Part shown: one piece after another, positions 1 through 8,341 of the stretch | Numbering within the stretch: the first letter of the stretch is position 1 | Layout: each line of letters starts with the position of its first letter | DNA from: Pseudomonas viciae | GTDB taxonomy: Bacteria; Pseudomonadota; Gammaproteobacteria; Pseudomonadales; Pseudomonadaceae | Assembly: GCF_004786035.1 (NCBI RefSeq) | Contig: NZ_CP035088.1 | Location: forward strand, 4,848,001-4,912,000 | DNA length: 64,000 nucleotides | Reading direction: 5' to 3' | Notes under the pieces: model-generated | Told to the model about the DNA's origin: nothing | What the model saw: the letters and a program-made list of their open reading frames with translations, nothing else | Databases searched by the model: none | Made by a program: the position numbers and the translations under genes

Positions 1-485
1 TTGAAGTAGTACGGCTGCGCGTTCGGCTCCAGGGGCTGCATGATCAGCAGGTGCGGGAACGGCTTCACCGCCTCGGCCGCAGGTGTCAGCTGTGGCGCAA
101 ATGACCCCGTGGGCATGATGTTGCTCAGTGATGGGTTCACCTGGCCGGCAATGCGATTAATCGCGGCCCCCGCCTTGCCTGCCTGTTCCTTGAGCGAACC
201 CAGCCGCTCTTGGACTTGGCCGGCGGCGGTGACGGCTTGGTTGTACTTCGCCGCCACCTGGCCCACGGTGGACTGCGCCGCGTTGATTGCCCGCATGGTC
301 CGTTGCACCTTGGCGCCGATGGCAGGCCCAATGAAGGGCACCCCCTCCAGCTCCGAGGCGGCGCCCGTCATGTCGCTGATTGCACCATTGAGCGGGCCCA
401 GCATGCCATCGAGACTGGTACGGCCAGCCTCCCCCGCTGCAAGCAGTGATTTGAACACCGATTGCAGTTGCTCCATGTAGGCCAT
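1..485 (-). CDS. phage tail protein, GpU-like (5' part only)
   Basis: Only the first 161 codons are inside the window; the stop lies beyond the left edge. The ATG at 485 directly follows a strong AAGGAGGTG ribosome binding site and the gene starts 9 bases after the tape-measure stop. The first ~145 residues are an Ala/Gly-rich, probably helical region with a hydrophobic stretch (VPFIGPAIGAKV). From about residue 146 the text becomes LLIMQPLEPNAQPYYF, which resembles the opening of P2-type GpU. In P2 relatives gpU follows the tape-measure gene and acts in tail completion. The long N-terminal extension is unlike P2 GpU. The assignment rests mainly on position and this short stretch. Confidence 0.55.
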   Translation of the reverse strand, partial: MAYMEQLQSVFKSLLAAGEAGRTSLDGMLGPLNGAISDMTGAASELEGVPFIGPAIGAKVQRTMRAINAAQSTVGQVAAKYNQAVTAAGQVQERLGSLKEQAGKAGAAINRIAGQVNPSLSNIMPTGSFAPQLTPAAEAVKPFPHLLIMQPLEPNAQPYYF

Positions 486-494
486 GGCACCTCC

Positions 495-3074
495 TTATAC
501 GTGAGGGGAATCGAACAACTGACTCGACGCTTGGCGGGCGGCCACGTCCCGGGAGAAGGACTCCATTAACTGGCGCAGATGCGGCTCCAGATCCCGAGCC
601 AACTGCGCCGGATCTTTTACATCGCCTTGCACGGTGATGGACACTTGCGGCGAAAAGCTGAAAGCCTGCTCAACCTTGGGTGGCACCGACGGAGTTGGCT
701 CAGCTGGTTTGGCAACTTCGGGAGGCTTGGCCTCCTCGGTCTTACCATCACTGCCGAACCAGGACTTACCCAAGAAGCCGCCGATACTTTCGCCACCCAG
801 GCCACCCAAAGCGGCACCAATTAAGCCCCCGATTGCAGTACCGATGACCGGCACCACCGAACCAATAGCGGCACCTGCTGCGCCGCCGGCCAGTGCGCCC
901 GCCAAACCACCAGCGGCACCGCCATAACCCTCGGCTTTTTCGTCTTGGGTCGTGGCGTTGAGCGCGGTATCCAAGACCCCCACCCCTGCATCAAGTACGT
1001 TACCGCCGGGGATACGTTTGGTGGCTCGGGTGACGCCCCTGATCGACTGAACCGCACGGCCGAGCGAGCCACCGGACGCTGCCTCCGCCGCAGCAGCCAT
1101 AGGCGCAGCAGCCAACAGCCCCACCTTTGGCATGACAGACATAGCGGCAGGGGGTGACACGGCCGGAGGACTGGGCACCCGGGCGGTTAATCGCCGACGC
1201 GGGGTGGTCCCAATACCGGTACGCCGACCTCGTCGGCCACGCTGACGCCTGCCGGAACCACCGCCAGGATCTGCACCTGGACCAGAACCAGCCCGGCCTA
1301 TTGCATCAGCGTTGACGACAAACACACGTTGCGGCTCATTGCTGCTCCCTGCTGCAGGATCGTTGCCGGCCCCCATCAACTTACCGAGGACTCCCAGCCC
1401 CTTATCCACCGTCTTGATACCGGTTTTAGGAGCCTTGGCGACGGCGTCACCCAGGGCGCCCGCGCCTCGTTCCATCGCCCGGCCGCGACTGATGTTGTAC
1501 AGACCCTTGCCGATCTTGACCGCGCTGGCGGCGGTCTTGAGTGCCAGCAGGCCGGCGGTGATGCCAGCGATCCCAAGCACCACCGGTTGCGAGCCATCCG
1601 AAAGCTTGGTCAGCCCACGCACAATTGAAGTCAGGCCCTGGGCGACCGCGTCGGTCGCCGGGCGGATGGCGTCCCCCACGCTGCGCATGCCATCGCTAAC
1701 CGCCTGGCCCAGCTCGTCCCACATCTGTTTCGACGTTTCGCGCCGCTCGGCCAGGTTCTTATCGAGGATCCCGCCAGAGGACTGCGAATCCTTTTTCAAC
1801 TGCTCGTACAGCGACTTGTTTTGCGAGTAGGCCGTGAGCGCCGCCTTGACCTGCATGTCTGCGAACAAGTCACCGGTACGCAGGGATTTCTCCAGCGCAT
1901 CGAGCGCCGCCTTGGCCTTCTCCGGATCCGTCTCCTTGCTGATCTTGGCCTGGGCCTCGGCCATCTTCGCGGCTTTCGCCGGGTCGGTGGCCTGGATGTA
2001 TTTCATCGCCAGGGCGAAGCTGGATTCCAGGGTCGACATGCCCTTCTGAATGCCAGTGTTCAGGGAGCCTTGATAGTCGATACCGGCGTCCTTGTACGCC
2101 TTGACCACGTCGCCCGAACCGATTTTCTCCATCCAGTTTTTCAGGTTGTTGGCCGCTTCGTCCGAGCCGCCGGCCGTTTTCATCTGGACTTGAAGCATCG
2201 CGCCCAGGGAGCTGACCGCTTCCATGCCGGTGCTACCGTTTTTCTCCATGCTCGCCAACAGTTGAGGGAACCACCGGGCCATGTCGCTGGCCTCGAAGCT
2301 CCCCGCCTGTCCCTGATAGGCGATGGCCTCCAGGGCCTGCTGCATCACCTTCGGGTCGTTGATCTTGGCGTTCTGCTGCAGCGCCATGATCATGCTGGCC
2401 GTGTCGACGCCGGATGCGCCCTGGCCGATGGCAAACTTCGCGGCCGTCGGTGCGTAGGCCATGGCCTGCTTAAGGTCCATACCTGCACCGACCAGCTGAT
2501 TCACCAGGTCCGCTACGTCGTTACGGGCCATACCCGTATCACGGGAGGTCTGGATCACCGTCTGGCTAAGCTGTGTTTCTTGCGGCTTGTTGACCACATC
2601 CGCCTTGATCGCGATGTCACGGATGATCGCCTGATAATCCGCGCTGACCTTGGTCGGAATCGCCGCCAGGCCTGTGGCTACAACACCCTGACCAATGCTC
2701 GACGTGAGTCCTTTCTTGCCGGCATCAAGCTGCTGGTGTCCCTTGAGCTGCAGATCGGCGGCTTTGGCTGCGCGGCCGAGGCGCTGGTACTCCTGCCCGA
2801 GCCTGCCTACTTCCACGCCCTGCTTGCGCAGGGCATCAAGGTTGCCGTTGAGTTTGCGCAACAGGCCATCGGCCGAAGCAGCGCCGCTATCGTGCGCCCG
2901 CTTCCATTCATCGCGCAGGCGGATGGTTTCGCCAATGGTGCTCTTGAGCACCTTGGCCTTGTTGCCTTTGTCCTCCAGCTTTTTGATGTGGCCTTCGACC
3001 GTGCGGAAGGCAGACGCCATCGTCGAACTGACGGCGCCGCCAATCACCAGCGATAACGCCAGTTTGCTAGCCAT
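495..3074 (-). CDS. phage tail tape measure protein
   Basis: An 859-residue protein that sets tail length and occupies the tail lumen. Residues ~30-120 are charged and helical. Residues ~110-330 look like the TP901-type tape-measure core (DYQAIIRDIAIKADV, then TSRDTGMARNDVADLVNQLV). Residues ~505-540 are hydrophobic, a basic Arg/Pro/Gly-rich linker lies at ~600-640, and a long Gly/Ala hydrophobic stretch at ~735-790 (GAAIGSVVPVIGTAIGGLIG) could be the membrane-active part. The place between the E/E' chaperone and GpU is that of P2 gpT. The gene is intact and the longest in the tail module. Confidence 0.93.
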   Translation of the reverse strand: MASKLALSLVIGGAVSSTMASAFRTVEGHIKKLEDKGNKAKVLKSTIGETIRLRDEWKRAHDSGAASADGLLRKLNGNLDALRKQGVEVGRLGQEYQRLGRAAKAADLQLKGHQQLDAGKKGLTSSIGQGVVATGLAAIPTKVSADYQAIIRDIAIKADVVNKPQETQLSQTVIQTSRDTGMARNDVADLVNQLVGAGMDLKQAMAYAPTAAKFAIGQGASGVDTASMIMALQQNAKINDPKVMQQALEAIAYQGQAGSFEASDMARWFPQLLASMEKNGSTGMEAVSSLGAMLQVQMKTAGGSDEAANNLKNWMEKIGSGDVVKAYKDAGIDYQGSLNTGIQKGMSTLESSFALAMKYIQATDPAKAAKMAEAQAKISKETDPEKAKAALDALEKSLRTGDLFADMQVKAALTAYSQNKSLYEQLKKDSQSSGGILDKNLAERRETSKQMWDELGQAVSDGMRSVGDAIRPATDAVAQGLTSIVRGLTKLSDGSQPVVLGIAGITAGLLALKTAASAVKIGKGLYNISRGRAMERGAGALGDAVAKAPKTGIKTVDKGLGVLGKLMGAGNDPAAGSSNEPQRVFVVNADAIGRAGSGPGADPGGGSGRRQRGRRGRRTGIGTTPRRRLTARVPSPPAVSPPAAMSVMPKVGLLAAAPMAAAAEAASGGSLGRAVQSIRGVTRATKRIPGGNVLDAGVGVLDTALNATTQDEKAEGYGGAAGGLAGALAGGAAGAAIGSVVPVIGTAIGGLIGAALGGLGGESIGGFLGKSWFGSDGKTEEAKPPEVAKPAEPTPSVPPKVEQAFSFSPQVSITVQGDVKDPAQLARDLEPHLRQLMESFSRDVAARQASSQLFDSPHV

Positions 3075-3089
3075 CGTCTACCCCTTGTT

Positions 3090-3212
3090 TCAGTCTGAGA
3101 GCCACCAGACCATGTCGGAGAACGGCATGGCGAGAATTTCAGCGGCGGAAAAATTCAGCTCGGTGGCTAGACGCTTAGCCAGTTGCTTCTGCACCTTGGG
3201 GTTGAAGTTCAT
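3090..3212 (-). CDS. GpE'-like tail chaperone extension, probably made by frameshift
   Basis: A 40-codon frame ending AAEILAMPFSDMVWWLSD, lying between gpE and the tape-measure gene and overlapping the 3' end of gpE in the +1 frame. It could start at the ATG at 3212, but the ribosome binding site there is poor. The frame is open further upstream and reads into gpE without a stop, so it may be fused to gpE by frameshifting, as in P2 E/E' and lambda G/GT. A candidate site is TTT-C at 3231-3228, where tRNA-Phe could slip +1 from UUU onto UUC. The WW-L-D ending suits tail-assembly chaperone extensions. It is seen as an open frame only; frameshifting is inferred. Confidence 0.6.
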   Translation of the reverse strand: MNFNPKVQKQLAKRLATELNFSAAEILAMPFSDMVWWLSD

Positions 3213-3501
3213 CTTCTCGCACCAGGCGAAAATAGCCGGCCTGTATGCGGTTGAAGTCCTTCAGCGTCAAGCCATCCAGATCCTTGGTACCGACTTCGGC
3301 CAGGGAGGCGAACAAGTTCAGATCTTGTTGTTCCTCATCATTGGGCGCTGTTTGGCGGGCAATGCGAAGGTCACGCACGGTCGGTGTCCGGAGGCTCAGC
3401 GTATCGACACGCACGCCGTTGGCTTCAGATGGCACAGTCAGTTTCACGGTGACGCGGTCAGCGGCCAGGGTCATCCAGCTTGGGATTGCAGTGCTGCTCA
3501 T
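3175..3501 (-). CDS. phage tail assembly chaperone GpE-like
   Basis: A 108-residue protein (TVKLTVPSEANGVRVDTLSLR, then LKDFNRIQAGYFRLV) of the kind that lies between tube and tape-measure genes in P2-like and Mu-like phages and chaperones tape-measure assembly. The N-terminal part is predicted beta and the C-terminal part short and helical. The start ATG at 3501 follows AAGGACAC. Its 3' end overlaps the E' frame, which suggests a longer fusion product as well. Family by position and general character (tail assembly chaperone, Pfam Phage_TAC_7 type). Confidence 0.75.
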   Translation of the reverse strand: MSSTAIPSWMTLAADRVTVKLTVPSEANGVRVDTLSLRTPTVRDLRIARQTAPNDEEQQDLNLFASLAEVGTKDLDGLTLKDFNRIQAGYFRLVREDELQPQGAEATG

Positions 3502-3567
3502 AGAAGTGTGTCCTTAAAAGAGGAACCGCCGCCCCGGGCGACTCGCCAGGCGGGGTATCAAGGGGGA

Positions 3568-4077
3568 TTAGAGGCCCAATGCGGAACGCTGAGCGGCCAG
3601 TTGATCAACACCATTGATGACGCGGCGCATGCCGATGGGGTCGATCTCGTAGACGGTTCGGCCGTCCACTTCGAGCTTGTAGTACGTCAGCCCGATGGAG
3701 TGCTTGATCTCGGCCTTGTCGCCCGGTTTCCAGTCGCCCATGTCGACCTCTTTCAAGGTTCCGCGCAGGGTGACGATGACCGGCGTAACTTTGCCTTTGA
3801 GCCCTTTGTAGGCCCCCCGGAACGTACCGTTAAACGCCGTGCCGTCGGCCAAGCCGAAGAACTTCAACGACTCACGGCGCACCCCCGTGGTGGTGAAGTT
3901 CGCCTCCTGTTTTTCCATGCCCATGTCCAGCTCGACCGGTGCGTCCATGCCACCGCCGCGATGCTCTTCCATCTTGAGCGTGAGCTTGGGGAGCGTCAGG
4001 CTCGGCACATCGCCCTGGAAGCTGACGCCGTCAGCGAACAGGTTCAGGTTCGCCAGGGTTTCGGGAATCATTGACAT
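3568..4077 (-). CDS. phage major tail tube protein (FII)
   Basis: A 169-residue protein that polymerises into the inner tube of the contractile tail. It starts MSMIPETLANLNLFADGVSF, typical of P2 FII proteins, with an internal LPKLTLKMEEHRGGGMDAPV and the C-terminal YKLEVDGRTVYEIDPIGMRR motif region. The start ATG at 4077 follows TAAGGAG and lies 12 bases after the sheath stop. The length matches the family. Confidence 0.93.
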   Translation of the reverse strand: MSMIPETLANLNLFADGVSFQGDVPSLTLPKLTLKMEEHRGGGMDAPVELDMGMEKQEANFTTTGVRRESLKFFGLADGTAFNGTFRGAYKGLKGKVTPVIVTLRGTLKEVDMGDWKPGDKAEIKHSIGLTYYKLEVDGRTVYEIDPIGMRRVINGVDQLAAQRSALGL

Positions 4078-4089
4078 AAAGGTCGCTCC

Positions 4090-5253
4090 TTAAGCGGCGG
4101 TGTCGAGGACTTCGGTCAGCCATTGGTTGGTGACCTCTACGCGGAAGTTGGGGTTTTCTGCCGGCGGAACGTCGGTGAAGCGGATGTTCCAATACACCTT
4201 GCCCTGCTCGAGCTGGCTGGCCGTGTTCAGCTCCGGATCGGCGAACACCTCGAAGTTGATGATCGCGCCTTGGGCTTTGAGGTCGCGCATGAACGCTTGC
4301 AGGCCTTCGGTCACGTCCTTGATGTACGTCGCGGTGATGGAGCGGTCGACAGCCCATTTGTGGCCGTAGAGGATCGCGTCCATGACGATGTCCATCGTCC
4401 GTACGCGAGTGACAAATGCCCACTTCGGATCGCTCGACAGCGTGCGGTTGCCCCACAGACGGAAGCCGTCATCACGGATGATCGTGGTGATGTTCGCGTT
4501 GTTGAGCAGGTTGGCCCGGCAGGTTTCGTCACCGTCCAGAAACTCGATAGGCCGCGTGGTACCAGTGATGCCGACAAACTCCTTGTTCGAAGGCGAAGCC
4601 CAGAAGCCATATTCGCTATCGGTCCAGGCGAACAAACCAGCCACCCAGGCCGAGCCCGGCGCGTCGACCGTGGCGTCCGCCGTGGTGTCCCAATACTGCA
4701 CGCCTGGATCAACCAGAAACGCCCGCTTGGCGCCGAAGTTCTCGGCGTAGGCCATCACCGCTTCATCGGTGGTGTTCGGGCCATCGAGGATGGCGAGCCC
4801 TCGCAACTTGTCGGCCACTGCCACCAGGGCGGTACCGACAGCCTGTGTCGCGCTGTGCTTGGGAGTCACCAACAGCCGCGGCTGCGCGTTGAACCGGCTC
4901 TTGCCGTCCAGCAGCGCCTGCAGGCCGGTACGCTTGCCGTCAGCCAGAACGCCGCCGATGATTGCCGAGGTCTGTGCAGCCGGATCGGCCAACTGGGCCA
5001 CACCACAGGCGACAATCACCGCCTTGGCCCGGGTGTAAATGGCCTTGCAGGCTTTGGTAATCGCCGAGTCGGCACCAAAGGCAGCCACCGCGTCACGCTC
5101 ATTGGTGATCACCACCAGGTCATTCGGCTGCGCGCTGTAGGCCGGCGCCGGTACAAAGGTGTCAACCAGTCCAATGATCGAGGACGAAGGCAACGCAATG
5201 ACACGAGCGCCGGTGTCGACGTTCGTGGTGGTAACGCCGTGAAAGAAGCTCAT
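4090..5253 (-). CDS. phage contractile tail sheath protein (FI)
   Basis: A 387-residue sheath protein that forms the contractile outer layer of the tail. The chosen start is MSFFHGVTTTNVDTG at 5253, behind GGAGAACCT; a longer in-frame reading to 5283 has no ribosome binding site and crosses a hairpin. Motifs typical of P2 FI are seen: SSSIIGLVDTFVPA near the N terminus, a subtilisin-like sheath core with AENFGAKRAFLVDPG, and FRVEVTNQWLTEVLD at the C terminus. It heads the sheath/tube/E/tape-measure unit, downstream of two hairpins. Confidence 0.95.
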   Translation of the reverse strand: MSFFHGVTTTNVDTGARVIALPSSSIIGLVDTFVPAPAYSAQPNDLVVITNERDAVAAFGADSAITKACKAIYTRAKAVIVACGVAQLADPAAQTSAIIGGVLADGKRTGLQALLDGKSRFNAQPRLLVTPKHSATQAVGTALVAVADKLRGLAILDGPNTTDEAVMAYAENFGAKRAFLVDPGVQYWDTTADATVDAPGSAWVAGLFAWTDSEYGFWASPSNKEFVGITGTTRPIEFLDGDETCRANLLNNANITTIIRDDGFRLWGNRTLSSDPKWAFVTRVRTMDIVMDAILYGHKWAVDRSITATYIKDVTEGLQAFMRDLKAQGAIINFEVFADPELNTASQLEQGKVYWNIRFTDVPPAENPNFRVEVTNQWLTEVLDTAA

Positions 5254-5272
5254 AGGTTCTCCAGATACGAAA

Positions 5273-5293
5273 AGGCCCCGCAATGCAGGGCCT
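5273..5293 (-). terminator. hairpin before the tail sheath gene
   Basis: On the minus strand AGGCCC and GGGCCT pair around a nine-base loop and are followed by TTTTC, so this could terminate leftward transcription just before the sheath gene. It comes directly after a stronger hairpin at 5319-5341. It could also be a processing site that keeps sheath mRNA separate. Confidence 0.5.
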
Positions 5294-5318
5294 AGCTTGT
5301 GATGAGGCGGAAAAGAAA

Positions 5319-5341
5319 ACGCCCCGTCGATGCGGGGCGTT
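5319..5341 (-). terminator. rho-independent terminator after tail fibre assembly gene
   Basis: On the minus strand the stop codon TAA of the fibre assembly gene runs straight into CGCCCCG, a six-base loop and CGGGGCG, followed by TTTTCTTTT. This is a strong intrinsic terminator that splits the tail module into a baseplate/fibre unit and a sheath/tube/tape-measure unit. Confidence 0.85.
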
Positions 5342-5760
5342 TATTCGGATTGATGAGGCAGCCAGGCGGGGATTGGAGGCCGATGATCAGCCAATGGAAA
5401 TTCGCCGGCCTCCGGCCAGTTACGCAAGGCCCGTCGGTGGGTTTGAAGTTCCGCGTATTGCTCAGCAGTCAATGTTGTTACGACGCCCTCCTCCAGCTCG
5501 TCGCGATGGCGTGTAATAACCCCATCAGTAAGTGAAAGCTGGTTATCGCGCCAGGCCCGCTCGATGCCAGCTAGTTCCTCTACGGTCGGCGGCGGTGGAT
5601 CCTGCAGCTCCGGTCGGCCATCAGCACCCTTTCCAATGATCTTGACCACCTGGCGCGGCTCAAATAGTGCTGCGTGCTCATCATCAGATATTTCAACGCC
5701 TCCGTTATCAGACAATTCGAAGGCAAATCGACCATCTTCTTCAATCCATTTAGCGAACAT
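5341..5760 (-). CDS. tail fibre assembly protein (GpG-like)
   Basis: A 139-residue putative fibre chaperone. It starts MFAKWIEEDGRFAFELSDNG; the ATG at 5760 follows GAGGG at good distance and is preferred over a TTG 12 bases upstream. The C-terminal half holds LTAEQYAELQTHRRALRNWP, typical of Caudovirales tail-fibre-assembly proteins (a W/R/L-rich helix used to bind the fibre). It lies directly after the fibre gene, as in P2 (H-G), and ends in a terminator. Confidence 0.8.
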   Translation of the reverse strand: MFAKWIEEDGRFAFELSDNGGVEISDDEHAALFEPRQVVKIIGKGADGRPELQDPPPPTVEELAGIERAWRDNQLSLTDGVITRHRDELEEGVVTTLTAEQYAELQTHRRALRNWPEAGEFPLADHRPPIPAWLPHQSE

Positions 5761-5768
5761 AGATACCC

Positions 5769-7739
5769 TCAATAGCCGATGGCTAGCCAGTTGTAACCAC
5801 CAACGGTTACTGCTGGGGCGTTGTTAGTCACGTTAGTTATGAATCCCGTAAAACCTGTACGGGTCGGAATTCCAGACTGACAAACTGCTGGATTCGGTGC
5901 CGTACTGGCCCCAGCATATATAGCGCCCACATACATACAGGCATTAGGGAATGCGACGGGGAACGTTACCGGCACGGTTCCTGTTGCGGTGTCCGTTGAT
6001 GCGTGTCCAATTTTGAATGTCCAACCGCTCGGTAATACCTGATTGGCGGTGCTTCCAAAGATTGCGGCGAATACATTTGAGAACTTCAACAGAGCAGTAC
6101 CACCAACTAATCGCCACTCGCCGGTCAGTCTGGTCAATATCGCAAAATCACCCTGCCCCAGAACAATCGTTATCGCGCTGCTGCTCGCATTTGTAATCTG
6201 CTCGCCATTTGAAGCCTGAAGCGTGACAGCCCCAGCTCCACCACTTAGCACCATGATCATGGCACCGGGCCCCACTGGCCCGGTGGGTGGCAAGATAACG
6301 TTGATTGCCGTAGAAGATGACGCACTAACGATGCCGCCAACGCTCGAATTCCCCAGCACCGTACTTGCGCTGACCGAGGTGAAGCCCGACCACTCGACCC
6401 CCATTCGCTTCACAAACTCAGTAGTCGCGAACGACTTGTCACTTGCGAACTGAGCAGGGCTAGTCCAATTGGGGCCAGACAAAACAGCGGCATACTTGAG
6501 GGCCACAGACCCACCACGCAAACGCCAGGTGTTCGACACCTTAACGAACTCGGCACTATCTCCAACACTCAAGACGACAGTTATCACCCCTGCGACCGGG
6601 GACGCCAACACGTCAAGGCCTGCTGCCAGAACAGTGACAGCACCGACCCCAGAGGCGACCACCTCGACCGTCGCCCCATCCGGCACTCCGGCAGTGGGCG
6701 GCAACGTGATGTTGATCGGAGTAGTAGATGCGCCGACCACCATTCCTCCCACACTGGAGACTCCCAGTGCGGTACTGGCCGTAAGCGGGGCAAAGCCCGA
6801 ATATTCGACGCCCATTCGCTTGGCAAATGCCGTGGTCTGCACTCGCGTACTGCTGTCGAACTGAGGTGGCGTGTTTGCTGTTGGGTTTATCAGTGCCGGC
6901 GAGTTGATGGGCGCAAACCCTTGGGTGATGTTCTGAAAGGTCAAGGCCGTAGTGCCCAGGACAATCGCCCCATCCGTCACCAACTGCCAGCGAGTGTCGG
7001 CCAGCGTAGCGCCTTGTTCGACGGACAGAATCATCGCCGAGGTGACTTCAGCATTGCTGTCAGCATCTGGTGCCCGCTGCCAAGCCGCTACGCCGACAAT
7101 GTAGATGCCGTTATCCTTGGAGACCGTTTGATTCTTCACCAACACCCGGTCGCCTGCGAGCAGGCTGATGCCGTCAACTGTCTGGAGTCCAGTCAACGCG
7201 ATGTTGGCCGTAGTCGCTACGCGCACTGACTGCTTGTTGTCGAGCTTGTACAGTTCTTCCTGGATTCGCCGCTCGACAAACTCCCGCGTTGCCAACACAA
7301 CCGACGGATCGATTTTGAGTGTGATGTTGCCCGTGCTGCTGACGATGATGTTCATCCGCACGATCTGAGTCCGACCCGAGCCCTGCGACATGATCGGCTT
7401 AAAGCTCGGTGGGCAGTTCGCGACCGCCACCAGATCCCGGTCAGCGTCGTACAAGGCAATTTCACGTATCCAACGTCCGCCCTCATCGGCGGGAATTACT
7501 TGCTCCGCGACAATTACCGCCGGGTTGACAGGGTCAATAAAAAGTTGATTCAACGGCCGACGGCGCCATTCATTGATAAGAGACGTTTGCGCCGCGCTTG
7601 GAATCGGGTCGGTGTCGTTGGCGTCTCCCACTCCCATCTCAGTAAGTTTCCAGGGAACGCCAAGGGCATTGGCGTTTGCCAGTTTCGCCGCCCCCACGTT
7701 CGTGAGAATCGCGAAAAATTGCGAGGTCTGATCAATCAT
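5769..7739 (-). CDS. phage tail fibre protein
   Basis: A 656-residue host-recognition fibre. Residues 1-160 match the tail-collar fibre N-terminal domain (SQFFAILTNVGAAKLANA, EGGRWIREIALYDADRDLVA) that docks to GpI. Residues ~170-275 are a linker domain (LLAGDRVLVKNQTVSKDNGI). Two homologous modules follow, ~305-418 and ~442-555, both opening with F(A/V)KRMGVE(Y/W)SGF. The C terminus, ~560-656, ends GGYNWLAIGY, a typical fibre tip of the gp53-like type. It overlaps the GpI stop by one base. The internal duplication and tip suggest modular exchange of host range. Confidence 0.9.
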   Translation of the reverse strand: MIDQTSQFFAILTNVGAAKLANANALGVPWKLTEMGVGDANDTDPIPSAAQTSLINEWRRRPLNQLFIDPVNPAVIVAEQVIPADEGGRWIREIALYDADRDLVAVANCPPSFKPIMSQGSGRTQIVRMNIIVSSTGNITLKIDPSVVLATREFVERRIQEELYKLDNKQSVRVATTANIALTGLQTVDGISLLAGDRVLVKNQTVSKDNGIYIVGVAAWQRAPDADSNAEVTSAMILSVEQGATLADTRWQLVTDGAIVLGTTALTFQNITQGFAPINSPALINPTANTPPQFDSSTRVQTTAFAKRMGVEYSGFAPLTASTALGVSSVGGMVVGASTTPINITLPPTAGVPDGATVEVVASGVGAVTVLAAGLDVLASPVAGVITVVLSVGDSAEFVKVSNTWRLRGGSVALKYAAVLSGPNWTSPAQFASDKSFATTEFVKRMGVEWSGFTSVSASTVLGNSSVGGIVSASSSTAINVILPPTGPVGPGAMIMVLSGGAGAVTLQASNGEQITNASSSAITIVLGQGDFAILTRLTGEWRLVGGTALLKFSNVFAAIFGSTANQVLPSGWTFKIGHASTDTATGTVPVTFPVAFPNACMYVGAIYAGASTAPNPAVCQSGIPTRTGFTGFITNVTNNAPAVTVGGYNWLAIGY

Positions 7740-8341
7740 TAGTAAACGTCCAAGATGTCTATGGTGTGTTCGCGCCCTACCACGCCGAAGGAACCGGTGA
7801 CTTCAATGTCACGCATGGTCGGCGGGTACACGTCGATTTCGTCGCCCTCATAAAGGGCGACACCAATGTTTAGGTTTCCTCGGGTTTCGAGGGTGATCGC
7901 TAGTCCGGTCATGTGGCGACTGACCGGCCGGGCGTCGTCGATCAACCACGTCAGCTCCTGATAGGTCTCTTCGCTGATGCCTTCATCGGAAACGCCGATC
8001 TTCAAGGCAAACGTTCCTGGCACACCCTTGGGCTCGGTCTGAAACCACTCAACTACCTCGATCAGATAGCCGAACGGCTCTACCACCCGGCGCAAGGCGC
8101 CGATGGTGCCCTTATGGGCATGGACGTAGAACGAAGAGCGGATCACCGAGCGCTTGACCTCTTCCGGCCACGCCTCGTCCCAGCGATCCACGGACCAGGC
8201 CCAAGCCAGTTGGTAAAGCAAGTGCGTCGGGCAGGTGTCCGGGTTGTATAGGGTTCTGAGCGGTATCTCCGTTGTTTCGTCGATAGCCGCCTCAATGGCC
8301 CGCTCAAGCTGGGTGCTGTTGAGGGGAAGCAGACTTTTCAT
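7739..8341 (-). CDS. phage tail protein I (GpI)
   Basis: A 200-residue baseplate/tail-fibre connector of the Tail_P2_I family. The start MKSLLPLNSTQLERAIEAAI at 8341 overlaps the gpJ stop by 4 bases (ATGA); an upstream in-frame extension lies wholly inside gpJ. Signature text includes TCPTHLLYQLAWAWSVDRWD and VHAHKGTIGALRRVVEPFGY. It is translationally coupled to gpJ and to the fibre gene. Confidence 0.92.
   Translation of the reverse strand: MKSLLPLNSTQLERAIEAAIDETTEIPLRTLYNPDTCPTHLLYQLAWAWSVDRWDEAWPEEVKRSVIRSSFYVHAHKGTIGALRRVVEPFGYLIEVVEWFQTEPKGVPGTFALKIGVSDEGISEETYQELTWLIDDARPVSRHMTGLAITLETRGNLNIGVALYEGDEIDVYPPTMRDIEVTGSFGVVGREHTIDILDVY

Noticed and set aside
1821..3056. 411-codon open frame on the plus strand
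   Set aside because: Lies antisense to the tape-measure gene; composition is that of a GC-rich shadow frame and no ribosome binding site or family text is seen.
4123..5295. 390-codon plus-strand frame
   Set aside because: Exact antisense of the tail sheath gene; Arg/His/Gly-rich shadow.
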